A stretch of 64,000 nucleotides of DNA from Brachyspira innocens ATCC 29796 (GCF_000384655.1 NZ_ARQI01000124.1:1-64000); one strand, 5' to 3'; positions 45,274 through 55,043 are shown, numbered from the stretch's first letter. A program made the numbers and translations. The notes: a model not told the origin generated them from the letters alone.

Positions 45274-46188
45274 TTAATTCCAAGAGTATCTCTCACCAGT
45301 GTCAGGCAAAATACAAAGCATTTTTATTTTTTTATCCGTTTCCTTTAATTCTTTAGATAAATCTATAGCGGCATAAACACTAGCTCCAGATGATATTCCT
45401 ACATATAATCCCTCATTAAAACAAATTTCTCTAGCTGTATTTATAGCATTATCATTTGATACATCTATTATCCTTGATATCACAGTTAAATCCAAAATTT
45501 CAGGTACAAAATTAGCACCTATACCCTGTATCTTATGAGGTGCTGCACGACCTTTAGTTAAAAGAGGTGAAGATTCAGGCTCTACTCCAATAACTTTTGT
45601 ATCTTTTTTATTATCTCTCACATACTGCCCAATTCCAGTTATAGTGCCTCCAGTACCAATACCTGCAAAAATATAATCAACGTCAAGCATATCTCTGAAT
45701 ATTTCAGGAGCTGTAGTTAAATAATGTGCCATAACATTAGACTCATTAACAAACTGACCTGGTATAACAGAATCTGGTATTTTTTTATTTAATTGATTAG
45801 CCCTTTCAACTGCTGCATCCATTCCGCCGTCAACCAATTCAAGTTTAGCACCATAATCTCTTATCAATTTTCTTCTCTCTTCCGACATAGACGAAGGCAT
45901 AACTATTATAACATTAAGTTTTAAATACCTGCCAATTGCTGCCATCGCAATTCCAGTATTACCAGATGTAGGCTCTATTATCGTAGAACCTTCTTTTAAT
46001 TTTCCATCTTTAAATAAATCCAATATTATTTGCTTTACAGCTCTATCCTTTATTGAACCAGCTGGATTACTCTTCTCAACCTTTCCATATAATTCCACAT
46101 TTTTATTTAAATTAAATTTTGATTCTATATTACTTAGTCTCAATATAGGGGTATTTCCTATTAAATCAAGTATGCTTTTATATACCAT
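45274..46188 (-). CDS. cysK: Cysteine synthase (O-acetylserine sulfhydrylase)
   Basis: 304 residues from the ATG at 46188 (GGAG 6 nt upstream). PLP lysine in NPAGSIKDRA, substrate loop PTSGNTGIAMAAIGR, PLP phosphate loop FAGIGTGGTITGIG and the C-terminal LPDTGERY. It makes cysteine from O-acetylserine and sulfide. It is 11 nt upstream of cysE in one unit. The supply of cysteine would also feed redox and Fe-S needs. Confidence 0.95.
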   Translation of the reverse strand: MVYKSILDLIGNTPILRLSNIESKFNLNKNVELYGKVEKSNPAGSIKDRAVKQIILDLFKDGKLKEGSTIIEPTSGNTGIAMAAIGRYLKLNVIIVMPSSMSEERRKLIRDYGAKLELVDGGMDAAVERANQLNKKIPDSVIPGQFVNESNVMAHYLTTAPEIFRDMLDVDYIFAGIGTGGTITGIGQYVRDNKKDTKVIGVEPESSPLLTKGRAAPHKIQGIGANFVPEILDLTVISRIIDVSNDNAINTAREICFNEGLYVGISSGASVYAAIDLSKELKETDKKIKMLCILPDTGERYSWN

Positions 46189-46255
46189 ATTACTCTCCAA
46201 AATAACATATACATCTAATATATATTAATATCTTAATAAAAACAATACCTATAAA

Positions 46256-46669
46256 CTAAACTTTACTTATATCAACATCTTCTTTACTTTTTACTTTTTT
46301 ATACTTTATCCAACCTCTATTTTGTATATAATGCATAAAGCGTATAAGTCTTATAAGAGCATCTTTAAAACTGTCATCAGTTTTTGCCTTCTGAAGTCTT
46401 GCTATCTCAAATATACATCTCTCTCCATCTATACTAAGCCAAGCAGAGGTTGAAAGAGCATCAAATTCTATATCTTTATTAATCTTCTTTTTTAAAAGCC
46501 AAGCAGAAATTTTGGTTATAGGGTTATTAGTTTCCAATATAAGAAGGACATTACCATTATCATTAATTTTCCAATTATTATGAATTATTTCTGGAACATA
46601 AAGTACAAAATTATGCTCATCTTTTTCTTTTAAAAAACTTTCTAATATATTATCTTTTTTTTCAGCCAT
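46256..46669 (-). CDS. PqqD-like small protein
   Basis: 137 residues. The region LSTSAWLSIDGERCIFEIARLQ followed by ALIRLIRFMHYIQNRGWIKY follows the PqqD pattern (helix, DG-x-R-T-like turn, helices, then a short C-terminal strand). PqqD domains bind peptide substrates for radical-SAM modification, but no peptide or radical-SAM gene is adjacent. It lies just upstream of cysK, 67 nt apart. Function unknown. Confidence 0.65.
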   Translation of the reverse strand: MAEKKDNILESFLKEKDEHNFVLYVPEIIHNNWKINDNGNVLLILETNNPITKISAWLLKKKINKDIEFDALSTSAWLSIDGERCIFEIARLQKAKTDDSFKDALIRLIRFMHYIQNRGWIKYKKVKSKEDVDISKV

Positions 46670-46722
46670 ATAATTTTCTCTCTAATGATATATATTATAT
46701 CAAAAAAACAATAAATTACTAT
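46670..46722. other. A/T-rich spacer next to the TIR element
   Basis: No gene. It carries the left copy of the 13-bp flanking repeat AATAAATTACTAT at 46710-46722. Confidence 0.5.
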
Positions 46723-47034
46723 AGACTTGTTTCAAAACTAAACCAATATATAATTACACTATTATATTTTTTAGTGTTTTTATTTTACAAGTGGGGCTTT
46801 GCCCCACACCCCACTTCTTTTGCCGCCTAGGCACCTACTCGGTGGTGACCCATACGAAGTACGCCTGCGGCGAGAAGCAGGCACAGCCCGCCGCTCTGCG
46901 TGCCTTCGGCAGCGAAGGACTGCATATTTATATATTAAAATAATAAATTATAAAACATATAAAACATTATTTTAATAATTTATAAATTATTAAATTTTAT
47001 ACATAATCTTGTCAAGTACTTTTGAAACAAGTCT
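46723..47034. mobile_element. MITE-like element with 15-bp terminal inverted repeats
   Basis: The left end AGACTTGTTTCAAAA (46723-46737) is the exact reverse complement of the right end TTTTGAAACAAGTCT (47020-47034). Directly outside both ends is the 13-bp direct repeat AATAAATTACTAT (46710-46722 and 47035-47047), as expected for a target duplication. The 312-bp body has no ORF of note and contains a GC-rich hairpin block. It looks like a non-autonomous insertion; the mobilising enzyme is not in this window. Confidence 0.7.
46791..46925 (+). repeat. GC-rich micro-hairpin element, copy 1
   Basis: It starts with the hairpin GTGGGGC-TTT-GCCCCAC, continues ACCCCACTTCTTTTG, then a run of short GC hairpins (CACC-TACTC-GGTG, TGCC-TTC-GGCA and others) and ends GACTGCAT. 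Copy 2 at 57624-57701 shares both ends with a different, shorter middle. Base composition is far from the surrounding A/T-rich DNA. Confidence 0.75.
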
Positions 47035-47065
47035 AATAAATTACTATTAACAATATTAAAAATAT

Positions 47066-47110
47066 ATAAAAAAATCATAATGCAATACCAAAAAGTAAAG
47101 CATTATGACT
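47066..47110 (-). terminator. Terminator of the OPT transporter gene
   Basis: TCATAATGC pairs perfectly with GCATTATGA and is followed on the minus strand by seven U, 22 nt past the stop. Confidence 0.75.
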
Positions 47111-47131
47111 TTTATAAATTATGTATTATAA

Positions 47132-49066
47132 TTATTTTTTATCTTTAGAAGTAGTATATTTGTATACCCAAGCACAGAATAAAGCAAATATAATAAATGT
47201 TATTAAATTGCTTTGAGGTACTATTTTTGCTCCAAAATTTATAGAAATATTCAATGCTGCCATTATACCTATAAATATACCTACTATAGCATCTCCAGCT
47301 ACCAATCCAGAAGCAAGTAATATACCTTTTTCTGAAGCCTCATTTTTATCTTCTTCATTGCCTTTAAATTTTATTTCTACTAACTTTCTTACAATTCCGC
47401 CTATAAATATAGCAGTACTTAATGTGATAGGCAAATAAAGTCCTAAAGCAACTGCAAGTATAGGAAGTTTTGCTATGGCACAAAATATTGCAATAGCAGC
47501 CCCTATTATAACCAAAGTCCAAGGAAGCTGGGCTGTCATTATACCTTCAACTATAAGTTTCATTAAAGTAGCCTGAGGAGCTGGAACTGCATCAGAACCT
47601 ATACCATAAGCGTTTTGCATAAGTATAACAGTGGCACCAGCACCTATAGAAGCAATACCTAATGCTATAAACATACCAAATTGAATTTTTTTAGGTGTTC
47701 CGCCTATAATGTATGTAGCCTTTAACGACTGAGCAACACCGCCAGCAACAGCAGTAGAAACACATACTATACCGCATACTAAAAGAGACATTCTTATACC
47801 GTCATCACCTACATTACCTGTTAATTTAAATATTGTTGCCACTATTAAAAGCGTAGCTATAGTCATACCAGAAACTGGATTATTACTAGCCCCTATAACT
47901 CCAACCATTCTTGCAGATACAACGGCAAAGAAAAAACAAAATATTACAGCCAATATACCGCCTATTATTCCGCCTCCAATGCTAGGTATAAGCCAAGTAG
48001 CCAAAAATCCAAATACAGCTGCCGCTATAAGCCATATAATAGGAGCATCCTGATTTATTCTATCTGTTTTTTTAGAAGAACCATGTTCGCCTTCCAACAT
48101 ACCTGCTAAAGATTTTCTAAAAGAACTAATAATTGTAGGCATAGATCTAGCCAAAGAGATAAATCCTCCCATAGCAACAGCACCTGCCCCAATATATCTT
48201 ATATAACTTCCCCAAACTTCCTGAGCTGACATATCAGTTATAGGTACAGATGAAGGAAAAACTGCTGTAGGGATAAAATTTCCAAAGTATTTAATCAAGG
48301 GTATAAGCCCAAGCCATGCCACAATACCTCCTGCAAACATAAGAGATGATGTTTCAAGCCCTATAATAAAACCTACTCCCAAAAGAGAGGCTAATGTATC
48401 TATACCAAGCATAGTCTTTTCATAAGGTTTTATTATATAGGTAGCACTCTCTTTCCAAAATCCAAATCCGCCTGAAAATAGTTTATAAAGCATTCCAGTT
48501 GCTATACCTGTTATCATATATTTAAAACCTTTACCACCCTCGCTTCCTATAACCAATACTTCTGACTGTGCCATAGATTCAGGATAAATCAAACTTCCAT
48601 GCTCTTCTACTATCAAATATTTTCTAACAGGAGTAATAAAATAACAGCCCATAAAACCGCCTATTATAGTAACTATAATAACAGTAAGCATAGAAAGACC
48701 CATTCCAAATAATATTAAAGCTGGAAGTATGAATATAATACCTCCCGCTATAGACTCTCCTACAGCAGCCAATGATGCAGTAAAGTTTGCTTCAAGAATA
48801 TTATTTCTTTTGAAAATGGCTTTAAATAATCCTGTTGCAAGTATAGCACCAGGTATACCAGCAGATATTGTAAGCCCTACTTTAAGCCCCAAATAAGTAT
48901 TGGCTGCTGCAAAAAGTATAGCAAACAAAATACCCAGTATTATTGAATAGCCTGTCATCTCTGGCATAACTACTGTTGATGGAATAAATGGAATATAATC
49001 CTCCCCTTTTATACCTCCATAAGCATCTTTTGATAATTTTCTAGCTTCTTTGTTTAAGTCTGACAT
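47132..49066 (-). CDS. OPT-family oligopeptide transporter
   Basis: 644 residues with about 15 membrane helices. Family features include MTGYSIILGILFAILFAAANTYLGLKVGLTISAGIPGAILATG near the N-terminus and ASNNPVSGMTIATLL with the NPV/SGM motif. Such proteins import oligopeptides (or in some branches metal chelates). It is 76 nt downstream of pepD, a dipeptidase, so peptide uptake followed by hydrolysis is a sensible pairing. AAGGAA precedes the ATG. Confidence 0.92.
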   Translation of the reverse strand: MSDLNKEARKLSKDAYGGIKGEDYIPFIPSTVVMPEMTGYSIILGILFAILFAAANTYLGLKVGLTISAGIPGAILATGLFKAIFKRNNILEANFTASLAAVGESIAGGIIFILPALILFGMGLSMLTVIIVTIIGGFMGCYFITPVRKYLIVEEHGSLIYPESMAQSEVLVIGSEGGKGFKYMITGIATGMLYKLFSGGFGFWKESATYIIKPYEKTMLGIDTLASLLGVGFIIGLETSSLMFAGGIVAWLGLIPLIKYFGNFIPTAVFPSSVPITDMSAQEVWGSYIRYIGAGAVAMGGFISLARSMPTIISSFRKSLAGMLEGEHGSSKKTDRINQDAPIIWLIAAAVFGFLATWLIPSIGGGIIGGILAVIFCFFFAVVSARMVGVIGASNNPVSGMTIATLLIVATIFKLTGNVGDDGIRMSLLVCGIVCVSTAVAGGVAQSLKATYIIGGTPKKIQFGMFIALGIASIGAGATVILMQNAYGIGSDAVPAPQATLMKLIVEGIMTAQLPWTLVIIGAAIAIFCAIAKLPILAVALGLYLPITLSTAIFIGGIVRKLVEIKFKGNEEDKNEASEKGILLASGLVAGDAIVGIFIGIMAALNISINFGAKIVPQSNLITFIIFALFCAWVYKYTTSKDKK

Positions 49067-49142
49067 AATATTTCCTTAAAAATTATTTTTTCGGTCATTT
49101 TCATAAATAATCATTTTGGAGATAAATTAAAATAAAAAATAA

Positions 49143-50582
49143 TTATTTTATATTTATAATTAACTCTTTTAAAACTTTCCACATTCTATCAACTGAAGAT
49201 ATACTTAAATGCTCTTTCGGAGTATGAACATCATATATATTAGGTCCCATACTAATCATATCAACATCAGCTAAAGGTTTTTTTAATATTCCGCATTCCA
49301 AACCTGCATGTATAGCCTCTATTTTTGCATCTTTTCCAGTAATTTTTTTATATGCATTAAGAGCTATATCTTTTACTTTAGAATTAGCATCATATTCCCA
49401 AGCAGGATATTCGCTTGCTCTTTGATAATTGGCATTTGTTCTTTTGGCAGCTGCCTCTACTCTTAAAGCTATTTCATTTGATGAACTTGATATTGAACTT
49501 CTTATTGATATTGTAAAAGTTAATTTATTATTTTCTTCTTTTAATATACCATTATTAGCACTTGTCTGAACTAAACCTTCAATATCTCTGCTCATATAAA
49601 GTACACCATCTGGGGAAAGCATAATAAAATCTATAACATTGCTGCTCAATTCTTTACTATAACATTCTTTTACATTATCAGCTTTTGAAACTGTTATTTT
49701 TATATCTGGATCTTCTACTCTGTATTCAGCTTTTATATTATTTGAAAGGTCTTCTATAATTTTTTGTACTTTTCCAGTATCTTTAGCAGTAATAACAGCA
49801 TCAGCATGTTTTGCTATAGCATTATGTTTAGCACCTCCTTCTATGCAGGCTATATTTATATCATCTTTCACAGCATATAAAAGTCTTCCCAAAACTTTAA
49901 TGGCATTAGCTCTTTGATTATTAATTTCTATACCAGAATGTCCGCCTTTAAGACCAGAAACTTCAATTTTTAATGCATCATTATTATTTGCTTCCTTTTT
50001 TATATCAAAAGATACTAATGTATTAAGTCCTCCAGCACAGCTTACCAAAAATATACCTTCTTCTTCTCCATCTATGTTAATTAATGTTTTACCGTCTAAA
50101 TGTTCAGCAGTAACAGCAGAAGCTCCATCCATACCTGTTTCTTCAGCAGTTGTAATCAATAATTCTAAAGCAGGATGCGGTATATCTTTAGAATCGAACA
50201 AAGCAAGTCCCATAGCCACAGCAATACCGTCATCGCCTCCCAAAGTGGTATCATTAGCTCTTAAAATATCACCTTCAACTATAAGTTCTATAGGGTCTTT
50301 TCTAAAATCATGTTTGGATTCTTTTGTTTTTTCACAAACCATATCCATATGTCCCTGTATTATAACAGGTTTAATATTTTCAAATCCGCTTGAAGCTTTC
50401 TTTTTCATAATTACATTATTTTCTTTATCCTGATAAACTTCAAGTCCTCTGTCCTTAGCAAACTTTACTAAAAAATCACTTACTTCTTTTTCATGTCCAG
50501 ATTCTCTAGGAATTTTACTAAGTTCAGAAAACCACCTGAAAACCTCTTTAGAATCAAGACTGTCAAAATTACTTAAACACAT
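49143..50582 (-). CDS. pepD: Aminoacyl-histidine dipeptidase (peptidase M20, PepD)
   Basis: 479 residues. Metal-binding regions: VIIQGHMDMVCEK, then NDTTLGGDDGIAVAMGLA, TAEETGMDGA, and near the C-terminus AIHAGLECGIL. The lid/dimer domain contains GGHSGIEINNQRANA. It cleaves a broad range of dipeptides, including Xaa-His, in the cytoplasm using two metal ions. It is co-directional with the OPT transporter. Its upstream region, shared with nrdB, has two palindromes. Confidence 0.95.
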   Translation of the reverse strand: MCLSNFDSLDSKEVFRWFSELSKIPRESGHEKEVSDFLVKFAKDRGLEVYQDKENNVIMKKKASSGFENIKPVIIQGHMDMVCEKTKESKHDFRKDPIELIVEGDILRANDTTLGGDDGIAVAMGLALFDSKDIPHPALELLITTAEETGMDGASAVTAEHLDGKTLINIDGEEEGIFLVSCAGGLNTLVSFDIKKEANNNDALKIEVSGLKGGHSGIEINNQRANAIKVLGRLLYAVKDDINIACIEGGAKHNAIAKHADAVITAKDTGKVQKIIEDLSNNIKAEYRVEDPDIKITVSKADNVKECYSKELSSNVIDFIMLSPDGVLYMSRDIEGLVQTSANNGILKEENNKLTFTISIRSSISSSSNEIALRVEAAAKRTNANYQRASEYPAWEYDANSKVKDIALNAYKKITGKDAKIEAIHAGLECGILKKPLADVDMISMGPNIYDVHTPKEHLSISSVDRMWKVLKELIINIK

Positions 50583-50910
50583 AAAAACTCCTTAAAATTA
50601 TTAATAATTTTTAACATCTAATATATGGTATAAAACAATAATTTTATACCATTGTTAAATTATGATACATAAAGCCATATATCATAACAAATATTTTTAT
50701 TTACTTATACTACGAATTTATATTATTAATACTTTTAATAAAACTATTCAAAGTCCTATATTATATAAATACTTCATAAATAATACTTAATTGTTCTATT
50801 TTATAACAATATAGATATGCAGTCAATAATAATGATGAATATTATAATTACAATTGTATAAATATATATGAAAAGTTAAATAAATTTATATTTACAGCAG
50901 TCAAAATTCC
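50583..50910. other. Divergent control region between pepD and nrdB
   Basis: Gene-free. Two palindromes lie on the pepD side: ATGGTATAAAA-CAATAA-TTTTATACCAT (50625-50652) and TTATGATA-12 nt-TATCATAA (50660-50687). A weaker TTGTT/AACAA pair is near 50790-50810. They may be operators or leader structures of pepD. Confidence 0.5.
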
Positions 50911-50939
50911 TTGACAAATATAAAAAAGAAAATTAGAAT
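50911..50939 (+). promoter_or_regulatory. Promoter of nrdB-nrdA
   Basis: TTGACA (50911-50916), 17-nt spacer, TAGAAT (50934-50939), 45 nt before the nrdB ATG. Confidence 0.7.
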
Positions 50940-50983
50940 AACTCATCGAATTTTAAATATGTATAAAAAGTTATGAGGGAATT

Positions 50984-52057
50984 ATGAAAGTAGTAGATAT
51001 AGATAAAAAACCAGAAAATGAGAAAATATTTTTTGGAGATTTCGGACATTATATAAGAATTGATTCTGTAAGTCATGAAATAGCAAGAAAATTAAAAGAG
51101 GCAAGCGAAGGTAATACTTGGTTTTCTAAAGAAGTTGACTACAAATCTGATAAAACTAGATTTTCTTCACTTCCCGAAGATGCTCAAAGGGCTTTCAAAC
51201 TCAATATAGCATATCAGACTTTAATGGACAGCGGTGTTACAAGCGGATTTTCATCTATATTAAACAGAATAGTTACAAGTTCAATATGGTCTATACTATA
51301 TGCAAGAATAGCCATAGAAGAAAATATACATGCAGAAAGTTATTCATACGGACTTTCTGAAGTTTTTGGTCATCAGGCCAGCGAAACATTAGATTTGGTA
51401 TATAATGATGAGTTTGTAAAGCATAGAATGGAAAAAGAAGTTGAATTATTCGGAAATGTTGATGAATTATGTAATATTGAAAACTCTAATGCCTCATTAG
51501 ATGAAAAAAAACAAGCTATATTAAAACTATTAATAGGAATATATTTACTTGAAGGTATAAAATTCCCATTCTCTTTTCTTGTAACTTTTACAATAAATAA
51601 CAGTTATGATAATGCTATAGCAGGATTTACAAAAACTATTAAACTAATAGCACATGATGAGCTTAATGTCCATGTACCTACTGGTAAAAATCTAATGACA
51701 ATATTAAGAAAAGAAGCTAATCAGGGATTTTCCCACCTATTTAAAAATGGCTGGTTTAATGATACAGCAAGAGCAATAACAGAGTATACAGTTAATGAAG
51801 AGATAAAATGGGCTAAATACCTATTTGACGGCAAAGAAGTTTCTGGAATTAACTCATCTATAAGTGAGCATTTTATTAAATATTGGGCTGGTATAAGATT
51901 AAAAGATATAGATGTAGAAACCGAATATTTATCTGAGAAGAAATCTGATATAATAGACTGGTTTAACAGCTATAGAGATATAAACAAACAAAATGCAGCT
52001 TTGCAGGAAACTACTAATACATCGTATCAAAAAGGTGCATTAAAAAACGATTTATAA
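50984..52057 (+). CDS. nrdB: Class Ia ribonucleoside-diphosphate reductase, beta subunit
   Basis: 357 residues. Metal and radical site by comparison with E. coli: Asp in AYQTLMDSG, Glu and His in EENIHAESY with the radical Tyr four residues after the His, and Glu in LLEGIKFPFSF. The last ligand segment reads IAHDELNVHV, where Glu and His are four apart instead of the usual three (ExxH). It generates the tyrosyl radical used by NrdA. It is followed 42 nt later by nrdA. Use of an oxygen-dependent class Ia enzyme is notable for a gut anaerobe. Confidence 0.93.
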   Translation: MKVVDIDKKPENEKIFFGDFGHYIRIDSVSHEIARKLKEASEGNTWFSKEVDYKSDKTRFSSLPEDAQRAFKLNIAYQTLMDSGVTSGFSSILNRIVTSSIWSILYARIAIEENIHAESYSYGLSEVFGHQASETLDLVYNDEFVKHRMEKEVELFGNVDELCNIENSNASLDEKKQAILKLLIGIYLLEGIKFPFSFLVTFTINNSYDNAIAGFTKTIKLIAHDELNVHVPTGKNLMTILRKEANQGFSHLFKNGWFNDTARAITEYTVNEEIKWAKYLFDGKEVSGINSSISEHFIKYWAGIRLKDIDVETEYLSEKKSDIIDWFNSYRDINKQNAALQETTNTSYQKGALKNDL

Positions 52058-52099
52058 TATAAATTTATAGTTAAAAGCAAAACTAATGGGATAAAAATT

Positions 52100-54415
52100 A
52101 TGATAGAACTTACAAAAGATAAGAAGCATATAATTATAAAAAGGGATGGAAGAGAAGAACCCTTTAATGAAGAAAAATTAAGAAAAGTTATTAATTGGGC
52201 TACTGGAGGAATAGATGCTTTTACCAATCAGCTTTTGGAAGGACTGAATATTAAAATTAATGATAAAATGAAAATAGAAGTATTGTATGATGAACTCATT
52301 AATACTGCTGTTAATATGATAAGTCCGCTTTATCCTGTATATGATACTATAGCAGAAAAACTATATTTAATGAAAATATATAAAGAAACATGCGGGCTTA
52401 AAAAAATTGGATCATACCCTCATATAAAAAATTTCCTAAAAAAAGGAATAAAATACAAAATATACGATAAAGATATAGTAAAACTATTTTCTGATAAAGA
52501 GTTAGATAAAATTAACTCTATGATAGATCCTAATAGAGATTTGCTTTTCACATATAAAGGTTTGGCAATATTTTATAAAAAATACTGTAAAAATATAGGT
52601 AATAAAAAATTAGAACTTCCTCAAATAACATATATGGCTGCTGCTATGTTTTCTTTTTATAATGATTATTATAAAGGTGAAAATAAAGATAAACTTGAAA
52701 TAAGCAAAGCTGAAAGATTAAAATACATAAAAAAAACTTATGATATGCTTTCAAGACATGAAGTTACATTTGCAACACCAAGAATAGCAAACAGTATGAC
52801 TATAAAAGCACAGTTGGCAAGCTGTATATTAAATACCCCAGATGATGATACTTGGAGTTTGAATCAGACTGACGGAAATATGGCATTATACTCAAAGTTT
52901 TCAGGCGGTATTGCTTATGATGCTTCATATATACGTGCTTCAGGGTCTACTATACAAACTAACAGGGGACGTTCTGACGGACCGATACCTTTTATAAAAA
53001 GAGTAGAACAAACTATATCATCATTTAATCAGGGAGGAGTACGTAAGGGAGCTTGCGTTATTACTTTTCCTTGGTGGCATTTAGATGTATTAGACCTTAT
53101 TATGCTTAAAGATGGCGGAGGAACTGAAGACACTAGAGCCAGAAAATTGGTTTACTCTATTAGAATAAGTAATATATTCAGAGAACGTGTTAATAAAGAT
53201 GGCTATGTAACATTATTTGACCCTAAAGAAACTCCGCTTCTTAATGAAGAATATGGAGAAAAATTTAATGTTGCTTATATGTATTATGAAAGTAAATCTT
53301 CTATAAGAAAAAAGAAAATTAAAGCTAAAGATTTACTCTTTCAAATATTAAAAGTAAGACAGGAAACAGGAAATTTATATCTTACTTTTGTAGACAATAT
53401 CAATGAACAGAATATGGTTAATAAATTTGTAGGGGCTTCTAACCTTTGTCAGGAAATTGTTATACCATCATATCCTTCAAAACTTATAGATGAAAAATAT
53501 GTTATAAATGAAGAAGGAGAATATGAAATTATACAAAGAAAAAAGAGCGGTGAAATAGGCATATGTAATTTGGTGTCTATAAATTTAATGTCTTGGGTAA
53601 ACTTTGATGAAGAAAAGAAAAAATCATTCTGCTATACTCTTTTAAGAGGCTGCGATAATATAATAGATACACAGTTTTATCCAGTTAAAGAGGGAGAAAT
53701 AGCAAATAAGAAAAACAGACCTATTGGTATAGGAGTTATAAACTACGCAAATCTTCTTGCTTCTAATAAATTAAAATACACTGACAGAGAGGCTTTGGAG
53801 TTTACAAATAAGGTATTTGATGATTTATACTATCATATATATCAAGCTTCAAATATACTCGCAAAAGAAAGAGGACCTTATAAAACATTTAATGAATCAA
53901 AATGGAAAGACGGACTTACTCCTTTTCATATGTCATTATTAAATAAAAGCAACAAACTAAATGTATCTTTAGATAAAGATAAATGGGATAAACTTGCAGA
54001 AGAAATAAAAACAAGCGGAGTACGTTTTTCATTCCATGGGGCTATAGCACCAACTGCTACATCAGGTAAAAGTGTATCTGCTACAGAATCAATAGAGCCT
54101 ATAGTAGATTTATTCTTTGTAGAAGAAGGTATACAAACTCTTCCTAGTTTAGTGCCTAATATAAAAAAGAACAGAGAATATTATCAGAGATGCTGGTCTA
54201 TACCTGCTAAAACTATTATAGAGCTTGCTGCTGTAAGACAAAGATATATAGATCAGTCTCAGTCATTAAATCTTTATTATGTAAAGCCTGATTCTGCCAA
54301 AGAGCTTTGGGACGATATTCAATATGCTATGGATTTGGGGCTTAAAACATTATACTATATGAAAACGCCTAAATCCAACTTTGAGCTAGAAGAAGTTTGT
54401 GAGTCATGTACATAA
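52100..54415 (+). CDS. nrdA: Class Ia ribonucleoside-diphosphate reductase, alpha subunit
   Basis: 771 residues. An N-terminal ATP-cone (about 9-100: KHIIIKRDGREEPFNEEKLRKVI) indicates allosteric activity control. The barrel has the active-site Cys in AQLASCILNTPDD, NLCQEIVIPSYPSK, and the radical-site Cys in GEIGICNLVSINL; the C-terminus EEVCESCT carries the two shuttle cysteines. It reduces NDPs to dNDPs. A strong terminator follows. Confidence 0.96.
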   Translation: MIELTKDKKHIIIKRDGREEPFNEEKLRKVINWATGGIDAFTNQLLEGLNIKINDKMKIEVLYDELINTAVNMISPLYPVYDTIAEKLYLMKIYKETCGLKKIGSYPHIKNFLKKGIKYKIYDKDIVKLFSDKELDKINSMIDPNRDLLFTYKGLAIFYKKYCKNIGNKKLELPQITYMAAAMFSFYNDYYKGENKDKLEISKAERLKYIKKTYDMLSRHEVTFATPRIANSMTIKAQLASCILNTPDDDTWSLNQTDGNMALYSKFSGGIAYDASYIRASGSTIQTNRGRSDGPIPFIKRVEQTISSFNQGGVRKGACVITFPWWHLDVLDLIMLKDGGGTEDTRARKLVYSIRISNIFRERVNKDGYVTLFDPKETPLLNEEYGEKFNVAYMYYESKSSIRKKKIKAKDLLFQILKVRQETGNLYLTFVDNINEQNMVNKFVGASNLCQEIVIPSYPSKLIDEKYVINEEGEYEIIQRKKSGEIGICNLVSINLMSWVNFDEEKKKSFCYTLLRGCDNIIDTQFYPVKEGEIANKKNRPIGIGVINYANLLASNKLKYTDREALEFTNKVFDDLYYHIYQASNILAKERGPYKTFNESKWKDGLTPFHMSLLNKSNKLNVSLDKDKWDKLAEEIKTSGVRFSFHGAIAPTATSGKSVSATESIEPIVDLFFVEEGIQTLPSLVPNIKKNREYYQRCWSIPAKTIIELAAVRQRYIDQSQSLNLYYVKPDSAKELWDDIQYAMDLGLKTLYYMKTPKSNFELEEVCESCT

Positions 54416-54443
54416 TTATATTTATCATATAAATTTAAAAAAA

Positions 54444-54473
54444 TGAGAGGCGGTTAATACCGCCTCTTTTTTA
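54444..54473 (+). terminator. Terminator of nrdB-nrdA
   Basis: AGAGGCGGT-TAAT-ACCGCCTCT type stem (9 bp, perfect) followed by six T. Confidence 0.9.
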
Positions 54474-54509
54474 ACCTCGTATATTATATTTTATGGAATT
54501 ATATAAAAA

Positions 54510-55043
54510 TTATCTATAATAGTAATATCTCATTCTATATGTGTTTAATTGCTGTAATTGTTCATCTGTTAGAACATCAAGCATAGAAACATCTTTTTCT
54601 ATTCTAAGATAGTCTATTTCTTTTTCTAGATCTTTCTTTTGACTTATTAAATCTTTTACTACATTTAAGTCTATATCTATTTTTTCTCTTTCAATTTTAA
54701 ATTTATAATCTATATTTCTTTTTTGATATTCTAGATCATTAATTTTTAGTTCATATTCATAAGCAATAGAACTCATTTCGTTAAGCTGTTCATCTGACAA
54801 ATATATACCAGCATTTCTGCACATTCTGTATATATCGCCTTTAGGTCCTCCTGCTCTAGGTCTTGGAGCTGGTTCTCTAACTCTAGTTTCTCTCTCTCTT
54901 GGTGCAGCTTCTCTTCTATCTCTTGGTTCTGCTTCATATCTTCTCCTATCACCAGCAGCAGGATCTGGAGGAGGCACTTGAGCAAAAACCATAGATGACA
55001 TTAAAGTTATAATAAGTGTTGTTAATAATATTTTTGTTTTCAT
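54510..55043 (-). CDS. Periplasmic Spy/CpxP-like coiled-coil protein
   Basis: 177 residues, GGAG before the ATG. Signal peptide of about 21 residues ending SSMVFAQ. Residues 23-68 are disordered and rich in Arg, Pro, Glu and Ala (RDRREAAPRERETRVREPAPRPR). The rest is helical with two LTxxQ-like turns (LSDEQLNEM and LTDEQLQQL) flanking a long charged coiled coil, as in Spy/CpxP proteins. By family knowledge these are envelope-stress chaperones or repressors. The C-terminus is YYYYR. Confidence 0.7.
   Translation of the reverse strand: MKTKILLTTLIITLMSSMVFAQVPPPDPAAGDRRRYEAEPRDRREAAPRERETRVREPAPRPRAGGPKGDIYRMCRNAGIYLSDEQLNEMSSIAYEYELKINDLEYQKRNIDYKFKIEREKIDIDLNVVKDLISQKKDLEKEIDYLRIEKDVSMLDVLTDEQLQQLNTYRMRYYYYR

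Noticed and set aside
45262-45283. TTG start of cysE at 45283 with overlap of cysK
   Set aside because: The ATG at 45262 has a well-placed AAAGGA, and the longer form adds residues not expected in the family.
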